Counted from the first letter of the stretch, positions 49,327-61,200 are shown. The stretch: DNA of 64,000 nt from Neopusillimonas aromaticivorans (GCF_030344915.1 NZ_CP128233.1:496001-560000), one strand, 5' to 3'. A program made the numbers and translations. The notes: generated by a model from the sequence alone, not told the origin.

Positions 49327-52300
49327 TCAGGCATGCAGGGTTTGCAAGCTGTACACCTTGAGGCCACCGCCCTGACGCAGATACTGCAAGCCTTCGACCG
49401 CCGCACGCGCACCCGCGATGGTGGTAAAGAACGTGACGCGAGACGCCAGCGCGACCGTACGGATATGACGGGAATCAGCAATGGCATTGCGACGTTCTTC
49501 AACCGTGTTGATGACCAGGGCAATTTCCTGATTCTTGACCATGTCGACAATGTGAGGACGCCCTTCGGTGACCTTGTTGACAACCTGGACCGGAATACCG
49601 GCTTCGGCAATGGCTGCCGCAGTACCGCGAGTGGCGACAATGCTGAAACCCAGATTGACCAGACCGCGCGCGACTTCAACCGCCTTGGGCTTGTCGCGGC
49701 CCTTGACACTGATGAACGCAACGCCAGATTCAGGCAACGTAACGCCTGCAGCCAGTTGCGACTTGACGAAGGCCTCGCCGAAACTTTCGCCAACCCCCAT
49801 GACCTCACCGGTTGACTTCATTTCAGGGCCAAGAATGGTGTCAACACCCGGGAACTTGACGAACGGGAAGACCGCTTCTTTGACCGAGAAATAACGCGGC
49901 ACGACTTCTTCGGTAACACCCTGGTTGAGCAGGGTATTGCCCGCCATGGCACGCGCGGCAATCTTGGCCAGCTGCAGGCCGGTTGCCTTGGAAACGTAAG
50001 GTACGGTACGTGAGGCACGCGGGTTGACCTCGAGCACGTAGACATCGCCATCCTGAATGGCGAACTGCACGTTCATGAGGCCCTTCACGTTCAGGGCACG
50101 CGCCATCAGGCTGGTTTGGCGTTTGATTTCAGCAATGGCCTCTTCAGACAACGAATACGGCGGCAGACTGCAGGCCGAGTCACCCGAGTGAACCCCGGCT
50201 TGCTCGATGTGTTCCATGACACCGCCAATAAACACGCGCTCGCCGTCGCAGATGCAATCGACGTCGACTTCAGTGGCGTTGTTCAGGAAGTGGTCGAGCA
50301 GCACCGGCGAATCATTGCTGACCTTGACTGCCTCACGCATGTAGCGTTCAAGGTCTTGCTGTTCATGGACGATTTCCATGGCTCGACCACCCAGTACGTA
50401 GCTGGGACGAACTACCAGCGGATAGCCGATTTCGGCGGCCAGGGCAATGGCTTCGCCTTCGGTACGGGCCGTACGGTTGGGCGGCTGACGCAGACCCAGT
50501 TTGGTGAGCAATTTCTGGAAACGCTCGCGGTCTTCGGCAATATCGATGGACTCGGGGCTGGTACCGATGATGGGCACACCATTGGCCTCGAGGGCGCGCG
50601 CCAGTTTGAGCGGCGTTTGCCCGCCATACTGGACAATCATGCCAACCGGATTTTCTTTGTGAACGATTTCCAGCACATCTTCAAGCGTCAGGGGCTCGAA
50701 ATATAGACGATCGGACGTATCGTAGTCGGTGGATACGGTTTCAGGGTTGCAGTTGACCATGATGGTTTCGTAACCATCGTCGCGCAGGGCCAGAGCCGCG
50801 TGCACACAGCAGTAGTCGAATTCGATACCTTGACCAATGCGGTTCGGACCACCACCGAGCACAATGATTTTCTTGCGGTCGGTCGGCTCGGACTCGCACT
50901 CTTCCTCGTAGGTCGAATACATGTACGCCGTTTTGGTGGCAAATTCAGCAGCGCAGGTATCAACACGCTTGTACACCGGACGCACTCCGAGCTGATGACG
51001 CACCTTGCGAACTTCTGCTTCCGAGGTATCGAGCAGGAAGGCCAGACGACGATCGGAAAAACCACGACGCTTCAGTTCGCGCATGGTGAGCTGATCAATA
51101 TCTGCCAACGTTTTTTGCTCGAGTGCCAGTTCGATATCGACGATTTCCTTGATTTGCGCCAGGAACCACGGATCAATTTTGGTGAGCTGATGCACTTCGT
51201 CAAGGCTGAAACCCTGGGCGAAGGCGTCGCCCACGTACCAGATGCGCTCGGGGCCGGGCTCACCCAGCTCGATCTGCAGCTTTTCGCGGTCGGTGGTTTT
51301 CTGGTTCAGACCATCAACACCCACTTCGAGACCTCGCAAGGCTTTCTGGAAAGACTCCTGGAAGGTACGGCCAATGGCCATGACTTCACCGACCGACTTC
51401 ATTTGCGTCGTCAGGCGGGAATCGGCTTGCGGGAATTTTTCGAAGGCGAAACGGGGAACCTTGGTAACGACATAGTCGATTGAAGGCTCGAACGAAGCCG
51501 GCGTTGCGCCCCCGGTGATTTCATTACGCAGTTCATCGAGGGTGTAACCCACAGCCAGACGCGCAGCCACTTTGGCAATCGGGAAACCCGTCGCCTTGGA
51601 GGCCAGCGCTGACGAGCGCGATACGCGCGGATTCATCTCGATGACGATCATGCGGCCGTTATGCGGATTCAGGGCAAACTGAACGTTGGAGCCACCGGTA
51701 TCAACACCAATTTCACGCAACACCGCAATCGAGGCGTTACGCATGATTTGATATTCTTTGTCGGTAAGCGTTTGTGCCGGTGCAACGGTAATGGAGTCAC
51801 CGGTGTGGACACCCATCGGGTCGAGGTTTTCGATTGAGCAGACAATAATGCAATTGTCGGCGCGGTCGCGCACGACTTCCATTTCGTACTCTTTCCAGCC
51901 CAGCAACGATTCTTCAATAAGCAATTCGTTGGTGGGTGAGGCCTCGAGGCCGCGACGACAAATGGTTTCGAACTCTTCAGGGTTGTAGGCAATACCACCG
52001 CCCGAGCCACCCATGGTAAAGCTGGGACGAATAACCGTGGGGAAGCCTGACGTACCCGTGTCTTCAGCGATACGGCGCTGCACTTCCCAGGCTTCTTCCA
52101 TGGAATGCGCCACGCCCGACTTGGCCGACTCAAGACCGATCTTGGTCATGGCCTCTTTGAACTTCTGGCGATCTTCGGCCTTGTCGATGGCATGTGCGTT
52201 GGCACCGATCATCTCGACACCATGCTTGGCCAGCACACCATGACGCTCCAGGTCGAGCGCACAGTTCAGGGCCGTTTGCCCGCCCATGGTGGGCAGCAAG

Positions 52301-52554
52301 GCATCGGGCTTTTCAACTTCGATGATTTTTTCGACAGCCTGCCAGGTGATCGGCTCGATGTAGGTCACATCGGCCGTTTCCGGGTCAGTCATGATGGTGG
52401 CCGGATTGCTGTTGACCAGAATCGTGCGATAGCCTTCGGCCTTGAGCGACTTGCACGCCTGAGCGCCTGAATAGTCGAACTCACACGCCTGGCCGATGAT
52501 GATCGGGCCGGCACCAATGATAAGAATGCTTTTTATGTCTGTACGCTTTGGCAT
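49327..52554 (-). CDS. carB: Carbamoyl-phosphate synthase large chain
   Basis: Intact 1075-aa enzyme, the longest clean frame in the window. The two homologous ATP-grasp halves are clear: residues 1 to about 400 (MPKRTDIKSILIIGAGPIIIGQACEFDYSG) and about 550-935 (KIIVLGGGPNRIGQGIEFDY). A helical oligomerisation region lies between them. The C-terminal MGS-like allosteric domain (KPKAVEVARGLVNLGFSIVATRGTAAAIAE) binds UMP and ornithine in relatives. It makes carbamoyl phosphate from bicarbonate, ammonia and two ATP. carA lies 9 nt upstream. Confidence 0.98.
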   Translation of the reverse strand: MPKRTDIKSILIIGAGPIIIGQACEFDYSGAQACKSLKAEGYRTILVNSNPATIMTDPETADVTYIEPITWQAVEKIIEVEKPDALLPTMGGQTALNCALDLERHGVLAKHGVEMIGANAHAIDKAEDRQKFKEAMTKIGLESAKSGVAHSMEEAWEVQRRIAEDTGTSGFPTVIRPSFTMGGSGGGIAYNPEEFETICRRGLEASPTNELLIEESLLGWKEYEMEVVRDRADNCIIVCSIENLDPMGVHTGDSITVAPAQTLTDKEYQIMRNASIAVLREIGVDTGGSNVQFALNPHNGRMIVIEMNPRVSRSSALASKATGFPIAKVAARLAVGYTLDELRNEITGGATPASFEPSIDYVVTKVPRFAFEKFPQADSRLTTQMKSVGEVMAIGRTFQESFQKALRGLEVGVDGLNQKTTDREKLQIELGEPGPERIWYVGDAFAQGFSLDEVHQLTKIDPWFLAQIKEIVDIELALEQKTLADIDQLTMRELKRRGFSDRRLAFLLDTSEAEVRKVRHQLGVRPVYKRVDTCAAEFATKTAYMYSTYEEECESEPTDRKKIIVLGGGPNRIGQGIEFDYCCVHAALALRDDGYETIMVNCNPETVSTDYDTSDRLYFEPLTLEDVLEIVHKENPVGMIVQYGGQTPLKLARALEANGVPIIGTSPESIDIAEDRERFQKLLTKLGLRQPPNRTARTEGEAIALAAEIGYPLVVRPSYVLGGRAMEIVHEQQDLERYMREAVKVSNDSPVLLDHFLNNATEVDVDCICDGERVFIGGVMEHIEQAGVHSGDSACSLPPYSLSEEAIAEIKRQTSLMARALNVKGLMNVQFAIQDGDVYVLEVNPRASRTVPYVSKATGLQLAKIAARAMAGNTLLNQGVTEEVVPRYFSVKEAVFPFVKFPGVDTILGPEMKSTGEVMGVGESFGEAFVKSQLAAGVTLPESGVAFISVKGRDKPKAVEVARGLVNLGFSIVATRGTAAAIAEAGIPVQVVNKVTEGRPHIVDMVKNQEIALVINTVEERRNAIADSRHIRTVALASRVTFFTTIAGARAAVEGLQYLRQGGGLKVYSLQTLHA

Positions 52555-52563
52555 GATGCTGAA

Positions 52564-53717
52564 TTATTTTTGACCGGCCATGAGGCTGATGAATTTGTCG
52601 AAGAGCACCACAATATCGTGTGGGCCCGGGCTGGCTTCGGGGTGCCCCTGGAAGCAGAACGCCGGCGCGTCAGTGAGTTCGAAGCCCTGCAGCGTGCCAT
52701 CGAACAAAGAAATGTGCGTGGTGCGGGCGTTGGCCGGCAAGCTGGACGCCTCAACAGCAAACCCGTGATTCTGGCTGGTGATGAACACACGGCCGGTATC
52801 CAGGTCTTGAACCGGGTGGTTGCCACCATGGTGACCGGTTTTCATTTTGACGGTTTGGGCGCCAATGGCCAGACCCATGATCTGGTGACCCAGACAAATA
52901 CCAAACAGCGGAATTTTTTCTGGATAGCCGCTTGTGCAGTGGCTATGGCGTAATCGCAAGGTGCCGGGTCGCCGGGACCGTTGGACAGGAACACGCCGTC
53001 GGGATTGAGCGCAAGAACTTCTGCAACGGGCGTTTGAGCCGGCACTACGGTGATGCGGCAGCCACGGTCGACCAGCAGACGCAAGATGTTGGTCTTGACG
53101 CCGAAGTCGTAAGCGACAACATGATACGGGCTGGCGGGTGCGGCAGAAAACCCCTGCCCAAGCTGCCAGCTGCCTTCCGTCCAGGGGTGAGCGGCTTTGG
53201 TTGATACCACCTTGGCCAGGTCTTGCCCGTCCATACCGGTAAAGCCTTTGGCCAGCCGAACCGCTTCTTCAGCATCAGTACCCACGTAAATGCAGGCCCC
53301 TTGGGCGCCGCTTTCACGCAGAATGCGTGTGAGCTTGCGGGTATCAACGCCGGAAATGGCCACGATGCCCTGCGCACGCAGGTATTCGGGCAGCGACTGG
53401 GTTGAGCGGAAATTGGATACACGCAAGGAACAGTCACGAACCACCAGACCCGCCGCATGGATTCGGTCGGATTCGACATCTTCGGGGTTGACCCCGGTAT
53501 TGCCGATGTGCGGGTACGTTAACGTGACGATTTGCCCGCTGTAACTGGGATCAGTAAGAATTTCCTGATACCCGGTCATGGACGTGTTGAAAACAACCTC
53601 GGCGACGGTATGTCCATCGGCGCCGATAGAGACACCCTTGAAGATGGTACCGTCCGCCAAAGCCAGAATAGCAGGAGAGGATGACGAAGTCCCCTCGGGA
53701 AATAGAGACGGCAGCAC
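52564..53717 (-). CDS. carA: Carbamoyl-phosphate synthase small chain (frameshifted)
   Basis: Glutamine amidotransferase subunit supplying ammonia to CarB. The N-terminal CPSase_sm domain is LADGTIFKGVSIG, VVFNTSMTGYQEILTDPSYSGQIV. The class I glutaminase domain follows, with the nucleophile Cys in PLFGICLGHQIMGLA, the His and Glu in CFQGHPEASPGPHD, and a VTSQNHGFAV-type segment. The frame breaks in the T-run at 52914-52919 (A-run on the minus strand): adding one base turns IQKKFRCL into IQKKIPLFGICLGH. Restored length is about 384 aa. Arginine and pyrimidine synthesis depend on it, so the break is very likely an error. Confidence 0.95.
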
Positions 53718-53882
53718 AGTAAACCCCGGTTATAAAGTCAATAAGTAAACCTTGGAATTATACCTTGAGAAGCGGGTCGTTTGAGATGCCGCTAAAATCA
53801 GAGCTTCCGCGGTGCGCACCCTGCCCGTCTGCCCACCCTTTCGGCCAACCCCGCATTCGCGCCTCAACAACCTGACTTTCTG

Positions 53883-54846
53883 ATGCCAACCATGTCCAGT
53901 CAACTCGATTTATTGCGCCAGTACACCACTGTGGTTGCCGACACCGGCGACTTTGAAGCCATGCGCGAGCATCGCCCGACGGATGCCACGACCAATCCGT
54001 CACTGATTCTCAAAGCCGTACAAAAAGAGGTCTACCGGCCTTTGCTCGAAAAGACGGTGCACGACTTCCCCAAGGCCAGCCTGCCCGAGCTGACGGACCG
54101 CCTGCTGGTGGCTTTCGGACGCGAGATTCTTGCCATCGTTCCAGGTCGCGTGTCCACTGAAGTCGATGCCCGGCTGTCATTTGACACTGCGGCCACGGTA
54201 GCACGGGCACGCGACATCATCGGCTTGTACGCAGATGCCGGGATTGATCGCCAACGGGTGCTGATCAAAATTGCCTCGACCTGGGAAGGCATACAAGCGG
54301 CACGCATACTGCAAGCCGAAGGGATTGCCTGCAACCTGACGCTGCTGTTCTGTCTGCCGCAGGCCGTGGCCTGCGCCGCTGCGGGGTCACACTGATTTCA
54401 CCCTTCGTTGGCCGCATTTATGACTGGCACAAAAAATCGGCAGGCGAACAATGGGATGAGGCCGCTCGTGCCGGCGTGAATGACCCGGGCGTGCAATCCG
54501 TCACCGCCATCTTCAACTACTTCAAATGTCATGGCATCGGCACTGAAATCATGGGCGCGAGCTTCCGCAATATCGGCCAGATCCAGGCGCTGGCCGGTTG
54601 CGACCTGCTGACCATCAGCCCCGACCTGCTGAGCCTGCTGGCCAGCACAACGGCACCACTGAAAAAATGCTTGATGTCGAGACTGCACGTCGCAGTCATG
54701 TTCCGGCGTTGGCTTGCGATGAAGCCAGTTTCCGGATGCAGCTGAATGACAATGCCATGGCCACAGAAAAACTGGCCGAAGGAATTCGGCTTTTCGTGGC
54801 GGATGCTGTCAAACTGGACCAGCTGCTGGACAGCGCACGGGTATAG
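53883..54846 (+). CDS. tal: Transaldolase (TalB type; frameshifted)
   Basis: Pentose-phosphate enzyme that moves a dihydroxyacetone unit through a Schiff base. The signature TDATTNPSLILKA and the active-site Lys in QRVLIKIASTWEGIQAA are present. Two breaks occur, near 54375 (AAAGVTLISPFVGRIYDWHKK restored) and near 54665 (in a run of A, LKKMLDVETAR restored). Restored length is about 321 aa, normal for TalB. ATG 53883 and ATG 53892 (MSSQLDLLRQY) are both possible; the second resembles family starts more closely. It converges with recR. Confidence 0.92.
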
Positions 54847-54852
54847 CCAGTC

Positions 54853-55460
54853 TCAGGCGTTTCGCCGCTCGATCAGGGCCCAGGCCAGGGTGCTGGCGTC
54901 AACATATTCAAGCTCGCTGCCTGCCGGGACCCCACGCGCCAGACGCGACACCGTAAGACCCCGCGACCGGAGCAGGTCGGTAAGATAATGCGCGGTCGTC
55001 TCACCCTCGGAGGTGAAATTGGTTGCCAGAATGACCTCTTTGACCTGGCCGTCACACGCCCGTTCAAGCAAACGATCAAACTGCAGCTCGATGGGCCCGA
55101 CTCCTTCCAGTGGGGCCAGACGCCCCATCAGGACATAGTACAGGCCCTTGTAGCCATGGCTGGACTCGAGCGTGTTCTGGTCAGCCGGTGTTTCAACGAT
55201 ACACAACTGCCCCGGGTCGCGCCGGGGTTGGCGCACAACGTACAAATGTCGTCTTCAGTGAAATTGTTGCACCGATGGCAGTGACGCAGATTCTGCAAGG
55301 CCGACAACAGCGCTTGTGAAAGCCGTTGAGCGCCGGCCTGATCGTTCTGTAACAGGTGATACGCCATACGACGTGCCGACCGAACCCCGACCCCCGGCAA
55401 ACGGCGCAGCGCCTCGACAAGCGCCTTGAGCGGTTCAGGTTCGGGCAGCTGGGCGTCCAT
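54853..55460 (-). CDS. recR: Recombination mediator RecR (frameshifted)
   Basis: DNA-repair protein that loads RecA with RecO. The start MDAQLPEPEPLKALVEAL is followed by the HhH motif LPGVGVRSARRMAYHLL. The four zinc cysteines are in CHRCNNFTEDDICTLC. The Toprim domain is LCIVETPADQNTLESSHGYKGLYYVLMG. The frame breaks near 55215 in a run of C/G (PGATRGSCV becomes RRDPGQLCIVE). Restored length is about 202 aa, normal. Its start overlaps the ybaB stop as TGATG, and the dnaX-ybaB-recR order is conserved in many proteobacteria. Confidence 0.94.
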
Positions 55461-55784
55461 CAGAAGGGCAGCTTCATTCCGGGAGGCAGCGGCAAGCCGG
55501 CGGTAACTGCCGACATTTTTCTTGTGATGTGGCTTCCGCCTTGCGCAAAGCATCATTGAACGCTGCAGCAACGAGGTCTTCGAGCATGTCTTTGTCGTCT
55601 GCCAAAAGACTTGGATCGATTTCAACGCGCTTGACGTCGTGGCGACAGGTCATGGAGACTTTGACCAAACCACCCCGGATGCCCCGTCAACAACGATCTC
55701 GGCCAGGGCGTCCTGGGCCTTCTTCATATTTTCCTGCATCTGCTGAGCCTGGCGCATCAGGCCGGCAATCTGACCTTTCATCAT
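55460..55784 (-). CDS. ybaB: Nucleoid-associated protein YbaB/EbfC (two frameshifts)
   Basis: Small dimeric DNA-binding protein, about 108 aa when restored. It starts MMKGQIAGLMRQAQQMQENMKKAQDALAEIVVDGASGGGLVKVSMTCRHDVKRVEIDPSLL (bases 55784 to about 55605), matching the family. Two breaks occur: near 55685, in GGGG, hiding the GGGLVKV strand, and in the T-run 55516-55520, hiding the C-terminus EKMSAVTAGLPLPPGMKLPF. It lies between dnaX and recR and is probably in their operon. Confidence 0.92.
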
Positions 55785-55855
55785 GAGATGGATTTCCTGA
55801 AAGTGAAACTAAAAACTCAGGGTAGCCGCAACGGCAGCCACCCATCAACAAAAGA

Positions 55856-58084
55856 CTACGCGGCCTTGCTTTCGGGCAAGTGCCGGATCGAACCTTCGAT
55901 GACAGTTGCACCGAAGTCGTTCAGTAACTGAAGCACCACCGGATCGGTTTCAACGGCCTGCTCAGCCTCGCGCTGACGCGCAGCGCGCTCAGCCTGCGCA
56001 ACCGCGTGTGCCGTGGCATCACCGGTTTCCCCGTACTCGACTTTCAGCCGGACAACCGTACCGAAGTGCTCGGACAAAAGTGTACACAACCTGGATTGGG
56101 CCTGTGTTTCGGCGAACAGGCGAATGGCCACGCGCAACTGCACTTCATCAGCATTGACAGCCACCCATTCGCTTTGGCGGGCGAGTTCGGCCGCCACACC
56201 AGTTGCAGGCAGCTGCGCAGCCAGCGCCGGCCAGGACGTGCTGTCCATATCGCGCAAGCGCGGCGACCGGATGCGCCGGGAGGTTTCAGCGGCAGGAGCC
56301 AGGCTGGCCAGAACTCGTTCAGGGATGTCATCGCCGGACAAGGCAAGCACATCACCCGGAACCGCATCGGCATCATCAAACCCGATACCCATGGTTTCAA
56401 AACCGTCGTCGGCCACCCAGGCGCCAGAGTCATCGGGGACATAACCCGAGACATCATCGGGCATGTCTTCCCAAGGCGGAATATCATCTGCAGAGGCCGC
56501 CGTCACGAACCCGGAAGCGCTGATCTGCGCTGGCTCGGGCGCTGCTTCTGACTTTGTTTCTGCTGGCAGCAATGCAGGTGCCGGCTTTGCTGCGGGCTCC
56601 GGCGATGAGGCAGTGGCAGACTCCGGTAACTGCTCTGGTAATTTTGGCGACGACTCTGCAAACGCTGACGCCTGCACTGATGCAGACACGTGCGAAGATG
56701 TTGATGCTGACGCTGGCAACGGCCCGGACCCTGGCTCTGAAACGTGTTTTATTGCTAGCCCGTCGACAGACGGGGCAGGCAAAGGCACAAGAGCAGGAGC
56801 AGACCCGGAAGCAGACTCGAGTAGAGGATTGACAGCGGATGCTGCAGGCACCGGCGTAAAACCGGTAGCCTGAACCTGAGAGATCTCTGACGACACGACG
56901 GGGGATACCGGCACCGGCACGACCGGCTTCCCGGATACGGCTCCCTGTTGAACGCCCGGCGACGGCTGAGCAACACGGTTGCCGCCACCATCATCGGGCG
57001 ACACCGGAACCAGGGAAAGCATGCGCAGGCACGCCATTACGAACCCGGCATACTCATCGGGCGACAAGGACAATTCGCTGCGGCTGTGTACTGCGACGGT
57101 ATAAAACAACTGGACCACATCGGGCGACAGCCGCGCCGCCAGGTTAACGATATCGGCAGAAACAGGATCGTCGGCCGGCGTTACACCCGACACCCGCTGC
57201 TCGATGGCAATACGGGATAAAAGGACACATAAATCGGCCAGGGCACCGGAATATGACAAACCGCGTGTGGCCAGCTCGTCGGCCACTTCAAGAACCGCGT
57301 GACCACTGCCCGCAGCCAGCCCTTCAAGCAGGCGCACCAGATAGCGTTGATCAATGGTGCCCAGCATGCCACGGACAGCCTCGGCGGACAGTTGCCCGGC
57401 ACTGTAGGCGATGGCTTGGTCAGTCAGCGACAACGCGTCGCGCATGGACCCGGCAGCGGCCTGGGCAATGAGGCGCAAGGCCGGAACTTCGAAACTGATG
57501 TTTTCATGCTGCAAAACACCTTGCAAATGCCCGACGATAGATTCGGCCGTCATTTGCTTGAGGTTGAACTGCAGGCAGCGTGACAACACCGTAACCGGAA
57601 TTTTCTGCGGGTCGGTGGTTGCCAGGATGAACTTGACGTGAGCGGGCGGCTCTTCGAGGGTTTTGAGCATGGCGTTGAACGCATGCCCGGTCAACATGTG
57701 GACCTCGTCAATCATGTAGACCTTGAAACGCCCTGCTCCGGGCGCGTACACGGCCTGTTCCAGCAACTGGGTCATTTCATCGACACCGCGATTGGACGCG
57801 GCGTCGAGCTCGACATAATCGACAAACCGGCCTTCATCGATCTCGACACAGGCACGGCACTGGCCACACGGTGTCGCGGTAATACCAGTTTCGCAATTAA
57901 GGGATTTGGCCAGAAGCCGCGACAACGTGGTCTTGCCGACCCCACGCGTGCCGGTAAACAACCAGGCATGGTGCAAACGCTGGGTTTGCAGGGCGTGCGT
58001 CAGTGCCCTGACCACATGATCTTGGCCTACAAGGGTGTCAAACGAGCGGGGCCGCCATTTGCGCGCCAGTACCAGATATGTCAT
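55856..58084 (-). CDS. dnaX: DNA polymerase III subunits tau/gamma
   Basis: Intact 742-aa clamp-loader ATPase. Walker A is FTGTRGVGKTTLSR, the zinc module CETGITATPCGQCRAC, Walker B region MIDEVHMLTGHAFNAML and the SRC sensor LSRCLQFNLKQM. Residues about 385-560 form a long Ala/Pro/Ser linker. A C-terminal tau-like domain follows (DMDSTSWPALAAQLPATGVAAELARQSEW). I see no A-rich slippery site before a nearby stop of the kind that makes gamma in E. coli. It is followed by ybaB and recR and preceded by the SRP RNA gene. Confidence 0.96.
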   Translation of the reverse strand: MTYLVLARKWRPRSFDTLVGQDHVVRALTHALQTQRLHHAWLFTGTRGVGKTTLSRLLAKSLNCETGITATPCGQCRACVEIDEGRFVDYVELDAASNRGVDEMTQLLEQAVYAPGAGRFKVYMIDEVHMLTGHAFNAMLKTLEEPPAHVKFILATTDPQKIPVTVLSRCLQFNLKQMTAESIVGHLQGVLQHENISFEVPALRLIAQAAAGSMRDALSLTDQAIAYSAGQLSAEAVRGMLGTIDQRYLVRLLEGLAAGSGHAVLEVADELATRGLSYSGALADLCVLLSRIAIEQRVSGVTPADDPVSADIVNLAARLSPDVVQLFYTVAVHSRSELSLSPDEYAGFVMACLRMLSLVPVSPDDGGGNRVAQPSPGVQQGAVSGKPVVPVPVSPVVSSEISQVQATGFTPVPAASAVNPLLESASGSAPALVPLPAPSVDGLAIKHVSEPGSGPLPASASTSSHVSASVQASAFAESSPKLPEQLPESATASSPEPAAKPAPALLPAETKSEAAPEPAQISASGFVTAASADDIPPWEDMPDDVSGYVPDDSGAWVADDGFETMGIGFDDADAVPGDVLALSGDDIPERVLASLAPAAETSRRIRSPRLRDMDSTSWPALAAQLPATGVAAELARQSEWVAVNADEVQLRVAIRLFAETQAQSRLCTLLSEHFGTVVRLKVEYGETGDATAHAVAQAERAARQREAEQAVETDPVVLQLLNDFGATVIEGSIRHLPESKAA

Positions 58085-58105
58085 GCAGTGTACGTATCAA
58101 AGAAA

Positions 58106-58202
58106 AGGCGAGCCTGACTTCGGCACTGGTTCTAAACGACTATGGCTGCTTCGTTCCCGACCTGACCAGGTTTGCCGCCGAACCATGCGAAGGGGCCCGC
58201 CA
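58106..58202 (-). ncRNA. ffs: 4.5S signal recognition particle RNA
   Basis: Read on the minus strand, about 97 nt fold as one long hairpin closed by GGCGGGCC at the 5' end and GGCTCGCC at the 3' end. The apical loop region carries the near-universal SRP core GGTCAGGTCGGGAACGAAGC, followed by AGCC, equivalent to GGTCAGGTCCGGAAGGAAGC in E. coli. That core binds Ffh. Its position just upstream of dnaX is the usual one in many proteobacteria. Confidence 0.93.
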
Positions 58203-58211
58203 CGCAGGAGT

Positions 58212-61200
58212 TTAACAGGAATTTGAATCCTCGATCCAAATGTCGGCCCGCGGAAAATAAAGGGCGGCACGGGCAGGACGACCATCCAGGGCACTGACCT
58301 GATCACGATAACGCACCATTTGATCAGCATATCGCTGCCGCATACGCTGAATGAACTGCTCGTCTGATTCGCCTGCTGCGGGCTGACCGGTTTTATAGTC
58401 AACCACCAGCCAGCCCTGTTCATCGGATACCGCCAGATCAATGATGGACACACGCCCGGATACATCGAGCAGCGACCACTCGCGATAGGCCCGTGCCAGA
58501 CCCAGCAGCCAGCGGCCCCGCGGGCTGTCCAGCGTCGCCTGCAGGGTTTCGCATACCACGGTTGCTGCCGCGTCGATTCGCCCGACAGGCAAACCGGCAC
58601 GCGATAACTGGCGCTGAATCAAAGGGTGCTGCTGCCCGATCCGTTCAGGGGTCCAGCCCTCGCCGCCCGCCTTGCCCAGCCGTTCGAGCCAGGCATGGGC
58701 CACCGTTCCGATCAACGCATCCTCATTGGAAGAGGCCGACCACTGCCAGTCAATACCGCCCGGGCGTTCGCGGGAGCGGACGGAGTCGCCCGATGAAAGC
58801 GCCATGAGGGGTAAGCGACGCAACATTCTGGTGGACATGCCCGCCTCTGGTGCAAGTGCGCCCGCCTCGGGTTGAGTTATGGATACCCTGCCGTTTGGAA
58901 GGCTTGCCAAACCCGTTTCGACGGGCTGCTCCTGAACCGCAGGCAAAACGGCCTCGGGCCGCGACAACGGCCCCAGCCACGGCCACAATTTACCCAGCAA
59001 ACTGCCCTTGCCCGGGTCTTTCACCTGCCCCTTGCCATCGTCCCATGCGACCTGTCCCACCAGACACAATTGCTGTCGGGCACGCGTCGCCGCCACGTAC
59101 AGCAAACGGTCAACCTCATAATCAGACCGTTGTTTCTCTCGCGCCCGCAGGTAATTCGTGACCGGATCGACCGATTCATCAGACCGGGGTCGTATGGGCG
59201 CAATCAGCAGCCGCCCTTCGCTGTACTCGAAAAGTACGAGACGCGGGTTGTCGGCTGATGCCCCATGCTGCAAGCCCATGAGTATGACGGTATCAAACTG
59301 CAATCCTTTGGACTTGTGAATCGTCATGACCTCGATGGCCGGACCACTTTCATGACCGGGTGATGCGTACAGCCGATCAAGCTGTGCATCCAGTTCGACA
59401 GGATCAAGTGCGCCGTACGGCGCCAGTTTCTCGATGAGTCGGAAAAAGCTTTGCGCATCAGCGCGTTCGTCCTCGCGACCATAGACCTTTTCGCCCCCAA
59501 ACGCTGCCAGCACTGCTGCAACCAGGACGCGAACGGCAACACACCCTCGTCGTTACCCTGATCGAGCAAGACCGCAGCGGCATGAACAATACGCCGGTGT
59601 TCATCACCAACGACACCCCAGGCCTCGGGGTCGTCCGCGTGTACATACGCCCGCAACACCTCGTGTGGCGCGGCAGAGGCATTGCCGCCGAACAAGGCGT
59701 GCAATGTCTGCAAGCGCAACCCGCAGACCGGAGAACGCAACAACGACAGCCAGGCCAGCCGATCGGCCGGGTGCGACAACGCGCACGCCAGCTGCACCAG
59801 ATCGACAATGACCTGCCGGGACTTCAGGGAAACCAGCTCGACGGCGCGGCACGGCAAGCCGTTCGCCCCCAGTTGACGGACCACATCAAGCAAATGGCTG
59901 CGCGCCCGCACCAGAATTGCGACAGGATGATCACTGGCCGGGTTTCGTGCCAGCGCCTCACGCGCCAGACGCACAACCTGGTCTTGCGCTGCCCGCACCA
60001 CAGCGTCTGGCACTTCGTCTTCAGACAGGCCTGTCCAAACCGGATGAAACGTGACCCCACAACCGTCAAGCGGGGCATTGAACGCCACCGAGGGCGAATA
60101 GGGAATTGCCCCCAGCCCCATATGAGGCGTAGCGGGAAACAAACCGCCGAACACTTGATTAACCCAGTCAACAATGGCGGCTTGAGACCTGAAGTTTGTC
60201 GTCAACTGCAAGGACTCGAGCTGGACATCACCCAAACCCTGGTCGCGAACCTTGAGAAACAACCCGACCTCGGCCTTGCGGAAACGATAGATCGACTGCA
60301 TCGGGTCACCGACCAGAAAAAGCGTACGCCCATCATCGGGCAACCACCCTGACGTGAGACGTTCAAGCAGATCGATCTGGGCCTGGCTGGTATCCTGAAA
60401 TTCATCCACGAGCAAATGGCGGACGGCGCTGTCGAGTGACAGCAACAAATCGGTTGGCTCATCGGGCGTCCCCAGGGCGCGCAGGGCACGCTGCGCAATT
60501 TCAATGAAATCAACCTCGCCGGCATCGGCAAAGGCCAGCACCAGCTGCCCGCAAGCCAGCCGCAACACATCCATCAGATCCGACAGGACATCGAGATGCC
60601 AGCGCTGATATCCGCCCGCCGGTGCATTGCGAATTTCAGCCAGCGCAGCAACCCAGTCCTCGGTTCCGTCAAACTCGTTGAGCCACGCCATGAACGCATT
60701 ACGATGCGCCGTACCGGCATCAAAACCTGTTGACTTGTTGACCGTCTTGCGCAAGGATCCGGCACCTGTCAGGACCAGCTCAGACAAAGCCTGCCACTGC
60801 GGCAAGGCATCCGCCACTGGCGGGAATGGCGTGCCATCCCAATCACGCAAAGGCAGGACACCCGGCATTTTTCCAGCCTGTTCGAGTGCCTCGACGGCCA
60901 GACGACAAGGGCCGGCCAATGTCTTGGCCCAGCCCAACGGCATCAACGACGCCAGACGCCGCAGATCTTCCTCAATGGCCTCGTCAAGAAAAGCCGCCAG
61001 CAGGAAGGGATCATTCCCGCCCGACAACAGGGGCATCCATTGATCACGGCTACCCAGCATCTGGGCCAGCAAATTTTCAGCCGCGCGCACGTCAACATCA
61101 AGGTGTGCCAGCACCCGGGCCACACTATCGAAATCGTCTACCATGGCCAGCGTAGCCTGAGCCGCCTGACGGTAGTGATGCTCGGGGTCATCCGCCATGC

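Noticed and set aside
56463..56873. Plus-strand Ala/Asp-rich frame inside dnaX
   Set aside because: It mirrors the low-complexity Ala/Pro/Ser linker of DnaX and has no supporting signal.
55856..58084. Programmed frameshift in dnaX producing a gamma form
   Set aside because: No A-rich slippery heptamer followed by an early stop and stem-loop is visible; the frame is open throughout.
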